DNA of 64,000 nt, from assembly GCA_965226285.1 (NCBI GenBank), contig CBDDCQ010000001.1:1-64000 (forward strand). The letters are read 5' to 3'. Both the position numbers and the translations under genes were made by a program. Position 1 is the first letter of the stretch. Each line of letters opens with the position of its first letter. Positions 19,195 through 26,906 of the stretch are shown here, piece by piece. The stretch is from CBDDCQ01 sp965226285 (GTDB taxonomy: Bacteria; Bacteroidota; Bacteroidia; Flavobacteriales; Ichthyobacteriaceae). The notes beneath the pieces are model-generated. The model made no database searches. It was not told the origin of the DNA and saw only the letters and a program-made list of their open reading frames with translations.

Positions 19195-19222
19195 GTAGAG
19201 ACAAATTGCAATTTGTCTCTAC
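19195..19222. repeat. Palindromic repeat, GTAGAGAC family (P2)
   Basis: A 28-bp perfect palindrome GTAGAGAC...GTCTCTAC with a variable 12-bp centre. P1 and P2 with the 30 bases between them recur as a pair at 22636-22723, on the other side of the lipoprotein gene. Confidence 0.8.
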
Positions 19223-19230
19223 AATTAACC

Positions 19231-19258
19231 ACCCCCTCCTTAAAAGGAGGGGCTGGGG
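19231..19258. repeat. GC-rich hairpin repeat at the 3' end of the FISUMP gene
   Basis: CCCCTCCTT with AAGGAGGGG on either side of a two-base loop, within a CC-TTAAAAGG-GGCTGGGGGTGG unit; related units are near 47731 and 51556. It starts within ten bases of the stop codon at 19265 and may act as a terminator. Confidence 0.55.
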
Positions 19259-19264
19259 GTGGTG

Positions 19265-20896
19265 TTAATTATTCTTTACGCAACGAACGCTAAGACCGTA
19301 CGTACGAGCGTATCTGCTGCCCGGGTTCACGCTGCTACTAACTACGTGCAAGCTGTGCGCGTCGGTATTATCGTTCGGCGTACTGGACCAACAGATAGCT
19401 CTGGAGCCACGAGCACCCACGCTGCCACTCGAGCCGGTGCGACCACCAGCGACAGAAAGCTTAAGAAAACTATTATAAACTAAAGTATGCCCAGAACTAC
19501 CACTATACCAATCGCGACCTATCTTACCATAATCAGAAGAACGACTACCACTAGGAATAATACCACGAAACTCCGCCTCCCATTCACCCACCGTAGGCAC
19601 CCTAAAACCATAAGGACAAGGATTGTTTAAACCGCCATTCCCAGCAGTGAGCGTCGCAGGATCCTCTAACCAAAAATTACCTACACTACTTGTAGAAGTA
19701 TGTGCTCCACCACTACCACTATACCACTTACTACCACCAATTTGAAACTTACCTCCACTGGATACCTCACTACTTAGTTGTCCACTTGCAGTAGCACTAC
19801 TTGTTACTTCATGTCCATTACGCTTCCTACCAAACTGATACAAATCTCCATAAGATTGTACATCATTATATGCAGTAGCAACCCTACTAGCACCCAAATT
19901 CCTATCCAACCAAACCTTACTAGTATGAGGACTCGTAACCAACTGATAAGTCTTACCATCACCACCCAAACTAGTCCCCCAAACACCACCTCCAAAAATA
20001 AGCTCAAACTGTGCATTTGTAATGGTCGCATCCGCTTTGGTAGCGTGTGCTAAAACAAGGGTAGCTGTAAAACTACCTAATTTACTCATCAATAAACTAA
20101 TGTTAGGACTGCTTCCTGAAACCGTCGCTACACCCGTAGGGCTTAACGTTTTTATCTCTTTTAACGTATAACCCGCTTTACTTCCCTGTACACCTCCTAA
20201 TATTTCATCTTTGGTAAGACTACCACCACTGCTATAACCTTTGCTAACTTTGTTAAATGTAAGCGTCTCCCCAGCCGCTTTAGTAATTTCAAACTGTGCA
20301 TTTGTAATAGTCGCATCCGCTTTGGTAGCGTGTGCTAAAACGATGGTAGCGGTAAATGTTCCAACTTTAGTCATCGTTAAAGACAAGTTTGGTGCATCAC
20401 CACTAACAGATGCTACTCCAGTAGGGCTTAATGTTTTTATTTCTTTTAACGTATAACCTGTTTTCGTTCCCTGTACGCCTCCTAATATTTCATCCGTACT
20501 AAAACTACCACCACTGCTATACGCTTTGCTAACTTTATTAAAAGTAAGCGTCTCCCCAGCCGCTTTAGTAATTTCAAACTGTGCATTTGTAATAGTCGCA
20601 TCCGCTTTGGTAGCGTGTGCTAAAACGATGATAGCGGTAAATGTTCCAACTTTAGTCATCGTTAAAGACAAGTTCGGTGCATCACCACTAACAGATGCTA
20701 CTCCAGCGGGGCTTAAAGTAGGAATACTTTTTAACGTGTAACCTGTTTTAGTTCCCTGTACACCTCCTAAAATATCATCCGTACTAAAACGACCGCCACT
20801 GCTATATGCTTTGGTAACTTTGTTAAAGGTTAGTCGCTCAGCAGGTCCGATGGCTCTTGCAAACTCAAACTGTGCACCTGTAATGGTCGCATCCCC
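19265..20896 (-). pseudogene. Surface lipoprotein, C-terminal part with FISUMP domain (after frameshift)
   Basis: This is the downstream half of a gene that starts at 22431. The first ATG in this frame is at 20671 but the frame is open further up to the frameshift near 20895. It contains about three of the ~95-residue beta-rich repeats, then about 210 residues resembling a FISUMP (Fibrobacter succinogenes paralogous) domain: WLDRNLGA, DLYQFGR, NPCPYGFRVPTVGEW, ICWSSTP and the closing GLSVRCVK. The last ~180 bases (19281-19460) are about 59% G+C by direct count, against roughly a third elsewhere, with many C-ending codons. FISUMP proteins are surface proteins, and some are targets of diversity-generating retroelements. 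The domain assignment is by memory of conserved motifs. Confidence 0.75.
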
Positions 20897-22431
20897 TTGG
20901 TAGTATGTTCCAATACTAACGTTGCAGTAAAAGAGCCTATTTTAGTCATCGTTAAGCTAAAGTTGGGTTTGCGACCACTAACAGATGCTACTCCAGCGGG
21001 ACTTAAAACACTAATACTTTTTAACGTATAACCTGCTTTCGTTCCCTGTACGCCTCCTAATATTTCATCCGTACTAAAACTACCACTACTACTTACTTTC
21101 TTGGTACGTTTGCTAAAGGTAAGCCTTTCGCCAGCTGCTTTGGTAATCTCAAACTGCGCACCTGTAATAGTCGCATCCGCTTTGGTAGCGTGTGCTAAAA
21201 CAAGGGTAGCAGTAAATGTTCCGGCTTTGGTCATCGTTAAGCTAAAGTTGGGTTTGCGACCACTAACAGAGGCTACTCCAGCGGGGCTTAAAGTAGGAAT
21301 ACTTTTTAACGTATAACCTGTTTTAATTCCCTGTACGCCTCCTAATATCTCCGAAGTACTAAAACTACCACCACTGCTAAATACTTTAGTAACTTTGTTA
21401 AAGGTTAGTCGCTCAGCAGGTGCGATGGCTCTTGTAAACTCAAACTGTGCATTTGGAATAGTAACCTCCCCTTTGCTAGCGTGTTCCAATACTAACGTTG
21501 CAGTAAAAGTGCCTATTTTAGTCATGCTTAAGCTAAAGTTGGGTTTGCGACCACTAACAGAGGCTACTCCAGTAGGCGTTAAACCACTAATACTTTTTAA
21601 CGTATAGCCTGCTTTCGTTCCCTGTACGCCTCCTAATATTTCATCCGTACTAAAAACACCACCACTACTACTTACTTTCTTGGTAACTTTGTTAAAGGTA
21701 AGCCTTTCACCAGCTGCTTTAGTAATCTCAAACTGTGCATTTGGAATAGTCGCATCCGCTTTGGTAGCGTGTTCCAATACTAACGTTGCAGTAAAAGTGC
21801 CTATTTTAGTCATGCTTAAGCTAAAGGTGGGTTTAGTACCTGCAACGGTTGCAACACCTATGGGGTTGAGCGTTTTTATTTCTTTTAATGTATACCCTGT
21901 TTTCGTTCCTTGTACACCTGCTAATATCTCCGTAGTACTAAAACTACCGCTACTGCTAAACGCTTTAGTAACTTTGTTAAAAGTTAAAGTCGGTGCATCG
22001 TCCTTCGTAATGACGATTTTACAGTTGTTTATCGGGGCGTCTTCCTTGCTACTATGCTGTAAAACAAGGTTAAATACAATGTCCCCTACTTTAGTAAAAG
22101 TCAATGTACTACTCGTAACAGTCGCACCAGCAGTCGTAAGCGAAGCATTTAGCGTAATCTTTTTTATGCTATAGCCGTCTTTTTTGCCGGTTACACCGCT
22201 TAATATCTTACTAACAGCAATGGTCTTGGTAACACCTGTAACACTGGAAAATGCAATACGTTGTTCCGTATAATCAAGCTTTTCTGCAGGGTCTTTGCCT
22301 GCTGGTATATCAGGCTTCTCTTCCTCTTTGCCACAAGAAGTAACAAACAAAAAGAAAAGAATTAGTAAACTACATAACTTGATGTTAATCAGTGATTTAA
22401 CGGGGGGGGTAAATGTGTCATAATCAATCAT
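20893..22431 (-). pseudogene. Surface lipoprotein, N-terminal part with beta-rich repeats (before frameshift)
   Basis: Upstream half of the same gene; the frame continues to a chance stop at 20830. The leader ends in FVTSC, a lipobox. One divergent and about four typical repeats follow, each with the pattern LTFNKVTK...SSGGSFSTDEILGGVQGTK...TATLVLEHATK...FEITKA. At 20893-20898 the sequence ATCCCCTTGG lacks one T relative to sister repeats, which moves the frame from this ORF into the FISUMP half. A run of eight G (C on the coding strand) at 22402-22409 lies eight codons after the ATG, before the signal peptide. The gene is therefore off as sequenced, unless the deletion is an assembly error. 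Confidence 0.78.
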
Positions 22432-22471
22432 TTATAAAAATTTTAATCTATTATTCTATAATTTATGGCAA

Positions 22472-22479
22472 CAAAGGTA
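22472..22479 (-). promoter_or_regulatory. -7 element of the FISUMP lipoprotein gene
   Basis: The minus strand reads TACCTTTG, matching TAnnTTTG, 41 bases before the ATG at 22431. Confidence 0.5.
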
Positions 22480-22635
22480 AGGAATATTTTTAATGTACAA
22501 AATTAAATTTTGGGGAGATACTATAATTAATCATTAATAAAGGTTCAAGATAAGTTAAGCGGTTTTTATCTCATAATTAAACCTAATACCCCTAACCACC
22601 TTTAAAAAAGGAGAATAAATACGCACACAACAACC

Positions 22636-22663
22636 GTAGGGACAAGTCGTGACTTGTCCCTAC
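22636..22663. repeat. Palindromic repeat, GTAGGGAC family (P3)
   Basis: A 28-bp palindrome GTAGGGACAAG...CTTGTCCCTAC with one central mismatch. Counterpart of P1 in the duplicated pair. Confidence 0.8.
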
Positions 22664-22678
22664 AACCAACATTACGTT

Positions 22679-22867
22679 TTACAAATTTTTGTGGTGTAGA
22701 GACAAAAAATGTTTTGTCTCTACTACAATTAACCAAACCATAGTTACACGACTAATCCCTGTTAAATCACTCACTTTTTTAGCTTCAATATCAAGGCAAA
22801 ATAAACTCAAAATATCCCTAAATTCCTTCTCTGAAATTCGGAAACCATACAAATACTTGTTTTTCAT
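22679..22867 (-). pseudogene. IS1595-family transposase, N-terminal remnant
   Basis: The first ~43 residues (start MKNKYLYGFRISEKEFRD, then DLTGISRVT) match the start of IS1595-type transposases as I recall them, in which a helix-turn-helix of this kind precedes the DDE domain. After about base 22738 the reading frame runs into the palindromic repeat P4, so the remaining few hundred residues including the catalytic domain are gone. The start is 54 bases inside the right inverted repeat ending at 22921, the expected spacing for an IS. Non-functional. Confidence 0.65.
22696..22723. repeat. Palindromic repeat, GTAGAGAC family (P4)
   Basis: A 28-bp near-palindrome GTAGAGAC...GTCTCTAC, inserted in or joined to the transposase remnant. 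Counterpart of P2. Confidence 0.8.
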
Positions 22868-22921
22868 ACATAATAGTAAGACTTTACAATCATAGTAAAT
22901 CGCCTTAAATTATCTTGAACC

Positions 22922-22929
22922 TTAAATTT
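22922..22929. repeat. Right 8-bp target-site duplication TTAAATTT
   Basis: Exact copy of 19012-19019, directly after the right terminal inverted repeat. Confidence 0.7.
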
Positions 22930-23006
22930 TAATTTATCACTCTTTTTGCAAATAATTAAGTTATTATATTGACACCTAAATAATTTTATAAAAAGAATTT
23001 TAATTA

Positions 23007-23014
23007 TATCTTTG
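23007..23014 (+). promoter_or_regulatory. fabD -7 element
   Basis: TATCTTTG, a full match to TAnnTTTG, 30 bases before the fabD ATG. The nearest upstream TTG (22969) is 35 bases away, too far for a standard -33, so the -7 may work alone. Confidence 0.5.
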
Positions 23015-23044
23015 TAAGATAAAATTAAAACATAAAAATACTTT

Positions 23045-23923
23045 ATGAAAGCATTTATATTCCCTGGGCAAGGTGCTCAATTTGTAGGTATGGGAAAAGA
23101 TTTATATGAGGCTTCTCCTCTGGCTAAAGATTTATTCCATCAAGCCAATGAAATACTAGGTTTTGATATTATTCAAACTATGTTTGAAGGCACGAAGAAA
23201 GACTTAAAACAAACTAGAGTAACCCAACCAGCTATATTTTTACATTCTGTGATTATGGCTAAAACTATAGGAAAAGAATTTAAACCAGATATGGTAGCAG
23301 GTCACTCATTAGGTGAATTTTCTGCACTTACAGCTTGTGGTGTATTATCTTTTATAGAAGGGCTAAAATTAGTGTATCAAAGGGCTATAGCAATGCAAAA
23401 GGCATGTGAAATAGAATCCTCTACTATGGCAGCAGTACTGGGAGTAGAAGATGAAATAGTAGAAAAAATATGTAACGATATTGATGGAATAGTTGTAGCA
23501 GCCAATTATAATTGTCCGGGGCAATTAGTTATATCAGGAGGTATAAAAGCCATAGAAAAGGCTTGTGAAAAATTAAAAAGAAATGGAGCTAAAAAAGTCT
23601 TGATATTACCCGTAGGAGGTGCTTTTCATTCACCATTTATGGAACCTGCTAAACAAGAGTTAGCAACTGCTATAGAGCAAACTTTATTTGTTGATAGTAT
23701 TTGTCCTGTATATCAAAATGCGACATCTACAGCCGTTGTGAAAGCAGATGAAATCAAAACAAATCTAATCGCTCAGCTCACAGCTCCTGTAAAGTGGACA
23801 CAATCTGTAAAAAAGATGATCGAAGATGGTGCCACGGAGTTTGTGGAGGTAGGACCCGGCAAGGTATTACAAGGGTTGGTGAAGAAAATAAATAAAGAGG
23901 TTAATGTAAAATCTGCAATGTAA
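23045..23923 (+). CDS. fabD: Malonyl-CoA:ACP transacylase
   Basis: Loads malonyl groups onto acyl carrier protein for fatty acid synthesis. The 292-residue protein shows FPGQGAQFVGMG at the start, the nucleophile elbow GHSLGEF (Ser near residue 87) and the catalytic histidine in GGAFHSPFM. Full length. It heads a plus-strand run fabD-glmM-cmk-miaA with gaps of a few bases or a 4-base overlap, so probably one operon driven from the TATCTTTG element upstream. Confidence 0.96.
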   Translation: MKAFIFPGQGAQFVGMGKDLYEASPLAKDLFHQANEILGFDIIQTMFEGTKKDLKQTRVTQPAIFLHSVIMAKTIGKEFKPDMVAGHSLGEFSALTACGVLSFIEGLKLVYQRAIAMQKACEIESSTMAAVLGVEDEIVEKICNDIDGIVVAANYNCPGQLVISGGIKAIEKACEKLKRNGAKKVLILPVGGAFHSPFMEPAKQELATAIEQTLFVDSICPVYQNATSTAVVKADEIKTNLIAQLTAPVKWTQSVKKMIEDGATEFVEVGPGKVLQGLVKKINKEVNVKSAM

Positions 23924-23926
23924 ATT

Positions 23927-25306
23927 ATGTCATTGATTACATCTATATCTGGGATAAGAGGAACTATCGGAGGTAGTGTAGGCGAGAATCTAACACCTCT
24001 AGATATTATAAAGTTCACCTTGTCTTATGCTACTTGGTTAAAAAAAAGCAATTATAATGTAAAGGTGGTAGTAGGTAGAGATGCTCGTGTTTCAGGTACT
24101 ATGGTCAATCAACTAGTATGTGGTACACTTCAAGCAACCGGAGTAGATGTACTTGACTTAGGGCTATCCACTACACCTACGGTAGAATACGCTGTGCTTA
24201 TGGAAAAAGCACAAGGAGGAATTATTATTACTGCTAGTCACAATCCCAAAGAGTGGAATGCACTTAAATTACTCAATTACAAAGGAGAATTTATAAGTGC
24301 TAAAAGTGGAGAAAAACTTTTGAATATTTCTAAAAATAAAAATTATACTTTTACACAAGTAGATGATTTGGGGAAGTATCAACAAGATGATACTTATATT
24401 ACCAAACATATAGACCATATACTAAGTTTGGAATTAGTAGATATAGATGCCATTGGAAGATCTAACTTTAATATAGTAGTAGATGCTGTAAATTCTACGG
24501 GAGGTATAGCAGTGCCTATGCTTTTAGAAAAATTGGGGGTAAAAAAAGTTACACCTATGTATTGCGTACCCAATGGAGATTTTCCTCACAATCCAGAACC
24601 CTTAAAAGAACACCTTGCAGATATATCTAAAATGGTAGTTCAACAAAAAGCAGATTTAGGTATTGTAGTAGATCCCGATGTAGATAGATTGGCATTAGTA
24701 AATGAAAATGGTAGTATGTTTGGAGAAGAATATACTCTGGTAGCTTGTGCAGATTATGTTTTATCAAAACATAAAGGTAGTGTAGTTTCTAATCTATCTT
24801 CATCTAGAGCTCTTAGAGATATAGCTTTAAAGCACGGCTGTAAGTATCAAGCTAGTGCTGTAGGAGAGGTGAATGTAGTAGAAAAGATGAAAGAAATAAA
24901 TGCTGTAATAGGAGGAGAGGGTAATGGGGGTATCATTTATCCCAAAACGCATTACGGAAGAGATGCGCTTGTGGGGATTGCTCTATTTTTAAGCTACTTA
25001 GCCCATAAAAATCAGAATATGACACAACTTAAACAGAGTTATCCACAGTATTTTATGAGTAAAAATAAGATAGAACTTACCTCTGAAATAGATATAAATA
25101 ATTTACTTTTGAAAGTTAAAAATGTGTACGAAGATAAAAAAGTATCTACCATTGACGGTGTAAAAATAGATTTTGAGCAAGAATGGATACATCTTAGAAA
25201 ATCCAATACTGAACCCATTATTAGAATTTATACCGAAGCAAAAACCCAAGAGTTGGCAGATGAACTGGCTTATCAAATAATACGAGATATCAAATCTATG
25301 ATATAA
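23927..25306 (+). CDS. glmM: Phosphoglucosamine mutase/phosphomannomutase family
   Basis: Alpha-D-phosphohexomutase, most likely converting glucosamine-6-phosphate to glucosamine-1-phosphate for peptidoglycan and lipid A. The 459 residues include SGIRGTIGG at the start, the phosphoserine loop TASHNPKEWN near residue 102, the metal loop DPDVDRLA and the sugar-specificity loop GEGNGG. The phosphate-binding RKSNTEPIIRIY segment is near the end. GlmM is preferred over a phosphomannomutase because of the ISGIRG start, but substrate cannot be settled from sequence alone. Confidence 0.9.
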   Translation: MSLITSISGIRGTIGGSVGENLTPLDIIKFTLSYATWLKKSNYNVKVVVGRDARVSGTMVNQLVCGTLQATGVDVLDLGLSTTPTVEYAVLMEKAQGGIIITASHNPKEWNALKLLNYKGEFISAKSGEKLLNISKNKNYTFTQVDDLGKYQQDDTYITKHIDHILSLELVDIDAIGRSNFNIVVDAVNSTGGIAVPMLLEKLGVKKVTPMYCVPNGDFPHNPEPLKEHLADISKMVVQQKADLGIVVDPDVDRLALVNENGSMFGEEYTLVACADYVLSKHKGSVVSNLSSSRALRDIALKHGCKYQASAVGEVNVVEKMKEINAVIGGEGNGGIIYPKTHYGRDALVGIALFLSYLAHKNQNMTQLKQSYPQYFMSKNKIELTSEIDINNLLLKVKNVYEDKKVSTIDGVKIDFEQEWIHLRKSNTEPIIRIYTEAKTQELADELAYQIIRDIKSMI

Positions 25307-25308
25307 TC

Positions 25309-25995
25309 ATGAATGAAACATTTAAAATAGCTATAGACGGTTATTCTGGTACGGGTAAAAGCACCTTGGCTAAGCAAATGGCAAAGAAACTGAATTTTGT
25401 ATATTTAGATACAGGAGCTATGTATAGGGGGATTACCTATTATGCTCTTAAAAATGATTATATTATAGGTAACCGTATTTTAAAAAAAAAGTTAGTGCAG
25501 CAATTAAACCAAATCCATTTTGATTTTAATTATAATGGACAGATTCAAAATGCTGATATATTTTTAAACGGAGAGAATATAGAATCGTATATTCGCAGTA
25601 TAGAGGTATCTAATTTAGTAGGAAGTATAGCCTCTATAAAACAAATACGAGAAGCTATGGTTCGGCAACAGCTACAAATAGCCAAGGGCAAGAATATCAT
25701 ACTCGATGGTAGGGATATAGGTACTGCAGTCTTTCCTAATGCTAATTTAAAACTCTTTATCGTTGCTTCTGAAGAAATTAGAGCAAGAAGAAGATACAAG
25801 GAACTTAGACAAAAGGGAGAAAATGTAACCTACAAAAAAGTATTTGAAAATCTAAAACAACGGGACAAACTAGATACTACAAGGGAGGAATCACCTTTAG
25901 TAAAAGCCAAAGATGCTATTACTATAGACAATAGCAATTTAACAATGGAAGCATTTATAGATAAAGCTATAGAATTGTACAATAATATCAAATGA
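25309..25995 (+). CDS. cmk: Cytidylate kinase
   Basis: Phosphorylates CMP/dCMP with ATP. The 228-residue protein has the P-loop GYSGTGKST, YLDTGAMYR, the LDGRDIGT segment and the lid-region RARRRYKEL. It starts two bases after the glmM stop and its last four bases overlap the miaA start (ATGA). Confidence 0.95.
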   Translation: MNETFKIAIDGYSGTGKSTLAKQMAKKLNFVYLDTGAMYRGITYYALKNDYIIGNRILKKKLVQQLNQIHFDFNYNGQIQNADIFLNGENIESYIRSIEVSNLVGSIASIKQIREAMVRQQLQIAKGKNIILDGRDIGTAVFPNANLKLFIVASEEIRARRRYKELRQKGENVTYKKVFENLKQRDKLDTTREESPLVKAKDAITIDNSNLTMEAFIDKAIELYNNIK

Positions 25996-26894
25996 AAAAA
26001 TACCTTATAGCCATATTAGGCCCCACTGCTGTGGGCAAAACGGCTATGAGCATATATATAGCAAAACACTTTGATACAGAAATTGTATCATGTGATTCTA
26101 GACAGTTTTTCAAAGAAATGAAAATTGGTACATCTCCTCCATCTGAACAACAACTTACTATAGTGCCTCACTATTTGATAGGGCATAAAAGCATATTAGA
26201 TGAATATAATGTAGGTATTTATGAAAAAGAGGCTTTAGAGTATCTAGAACAGATACATTCTAAAAAAAATACTGCAGTGATAGTAGGAGGTTCTGGTTTA
26301 TATGCCAATGCTGTAGTAAGAGGATTAGATGATTTCCCAAACGTAGATGTACAAGTGAAGGAAAGACTCAATAAGCAACTTAAAATAGAGGGCATAACTC
26401 CCTTAATAAATAAACTAAAAGAATTAGATATTAATTATTACAATATAGTGGATAAAAACAATCCACAGAGAGTTATAAGGGCATTAGAAATATGTATATC
26501 TACAGGCAAACCATATTCATCATTTAGAAATAACACTCCAAAATCAAGACCTTTTGAAGTCATAAAAATAGGACTTAATCTGAATAGAAAAAAACTATAT
26601 GATAAGATTAACCAAAGAGTAGATATGATGATGAGGGAAGGACTACTTTTAGAGGTAGAAAGATTAATCCCTTATAAGCATCAAAATGCCTTACAAACAT
26701 TAGGATATAGAGAATTATTTGATTATTTTGATAGAAAATACAGCCTTGATTTTGCTGTAGAAGAGATGAAGAAAAATACCCGAAGATATGCCAAAAGGCA
26801 GCTTACTTGGTTTGGAAATGACCCTCAAATCAGATGGTTTGCACCTCATCAAATATCAGATGTGATAGATGATATAGAACAAACTATAAACTAA
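25992..26894 (+). CDS. miaA: tRNA dimethylallyltransferase
   Basis: Adds a dimethylallyl group to A37 of tRNAs that read UNN codons. The 300-residue protein has GPTAVGKT, SCDSRQFFKEMKIGT, GGSGLYANAV and the C-terminal RRYAKRQLTWF. The four-base ATGA overlap with cmk implies coupled translation. It converges with gpmI, leaving a 12-base gap. Confidence 0.96.
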   Translation: MKKYLIAILGPTAVGKTAMSIYIAKHFDTEIVSCDSRQFFKEMKIGTSPPSEQQLTIVPHYLIGHKSILDEYNVGIYEKEALEYLEQIHSKKNTAVIVGGSGLYANAVVRGLDDFPNVDVQVKERLNKQLKIEGITPLINKLKELDINYYNIVDKNNPQRVIRALEICISTGKPYSSFRNNTPKSRPFEVIKIGLNLNRKKLYDKINQRVDMMMREGLLLEVERLIPYKHQNALQTLGYRELFDYFDRKYSLDFAVEEMKKNTRRYAKRQLTWFGNDPQIRWFAPHQISDVIDDIEQTIN

Positions 26895-26906
26895 AATAAA
26901 GAAATA

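Larger units (their letters stand above)
19020..22921. mobile_element. IS1595-like segment carrying a surface lipoprotein gene
   Basis: The segment starts with GGTTCAAGATAATTTAAG (19020-19037) and ends with its exact complement (22904-22921), an 18-bp perfect terminal inverted repeat. It is bounded by TTAAATTT on both sides. A second, same-orientation copy of the left end (one mismatch) occurs at 22542-22559. A transposase N-terminal remnant lies at 22679-22867. Between the two left-end copies is the FISUMP lipoprotein gene. Either a passenger-carrying element transposed as a unit, or a gene was recombined into an old IS copy. It separates lpxK from fabD. Confidence 0.7.

Noticed and set aside
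20241..22174. Series of ~70-codon plus-strand ORFs repeated through 20.2-22.2 kb (and similar at 46.6, 50.4, 53.8 and 56.3-57.4 kb)
   Set aside because: They are antisense frames of the lipoprotein repeats; they recur only because the repeats recur, and they have no promoters or conserved starts.
18989..22977. AGGTGTCAA at 18989 and TTGACACCT at 22969 considered as outer inverted repeats of a larger element
   Set aside because: They lie outside the 8-bp duplication and are better read as -33 regions of the divergent lpxK and fabD promoters.
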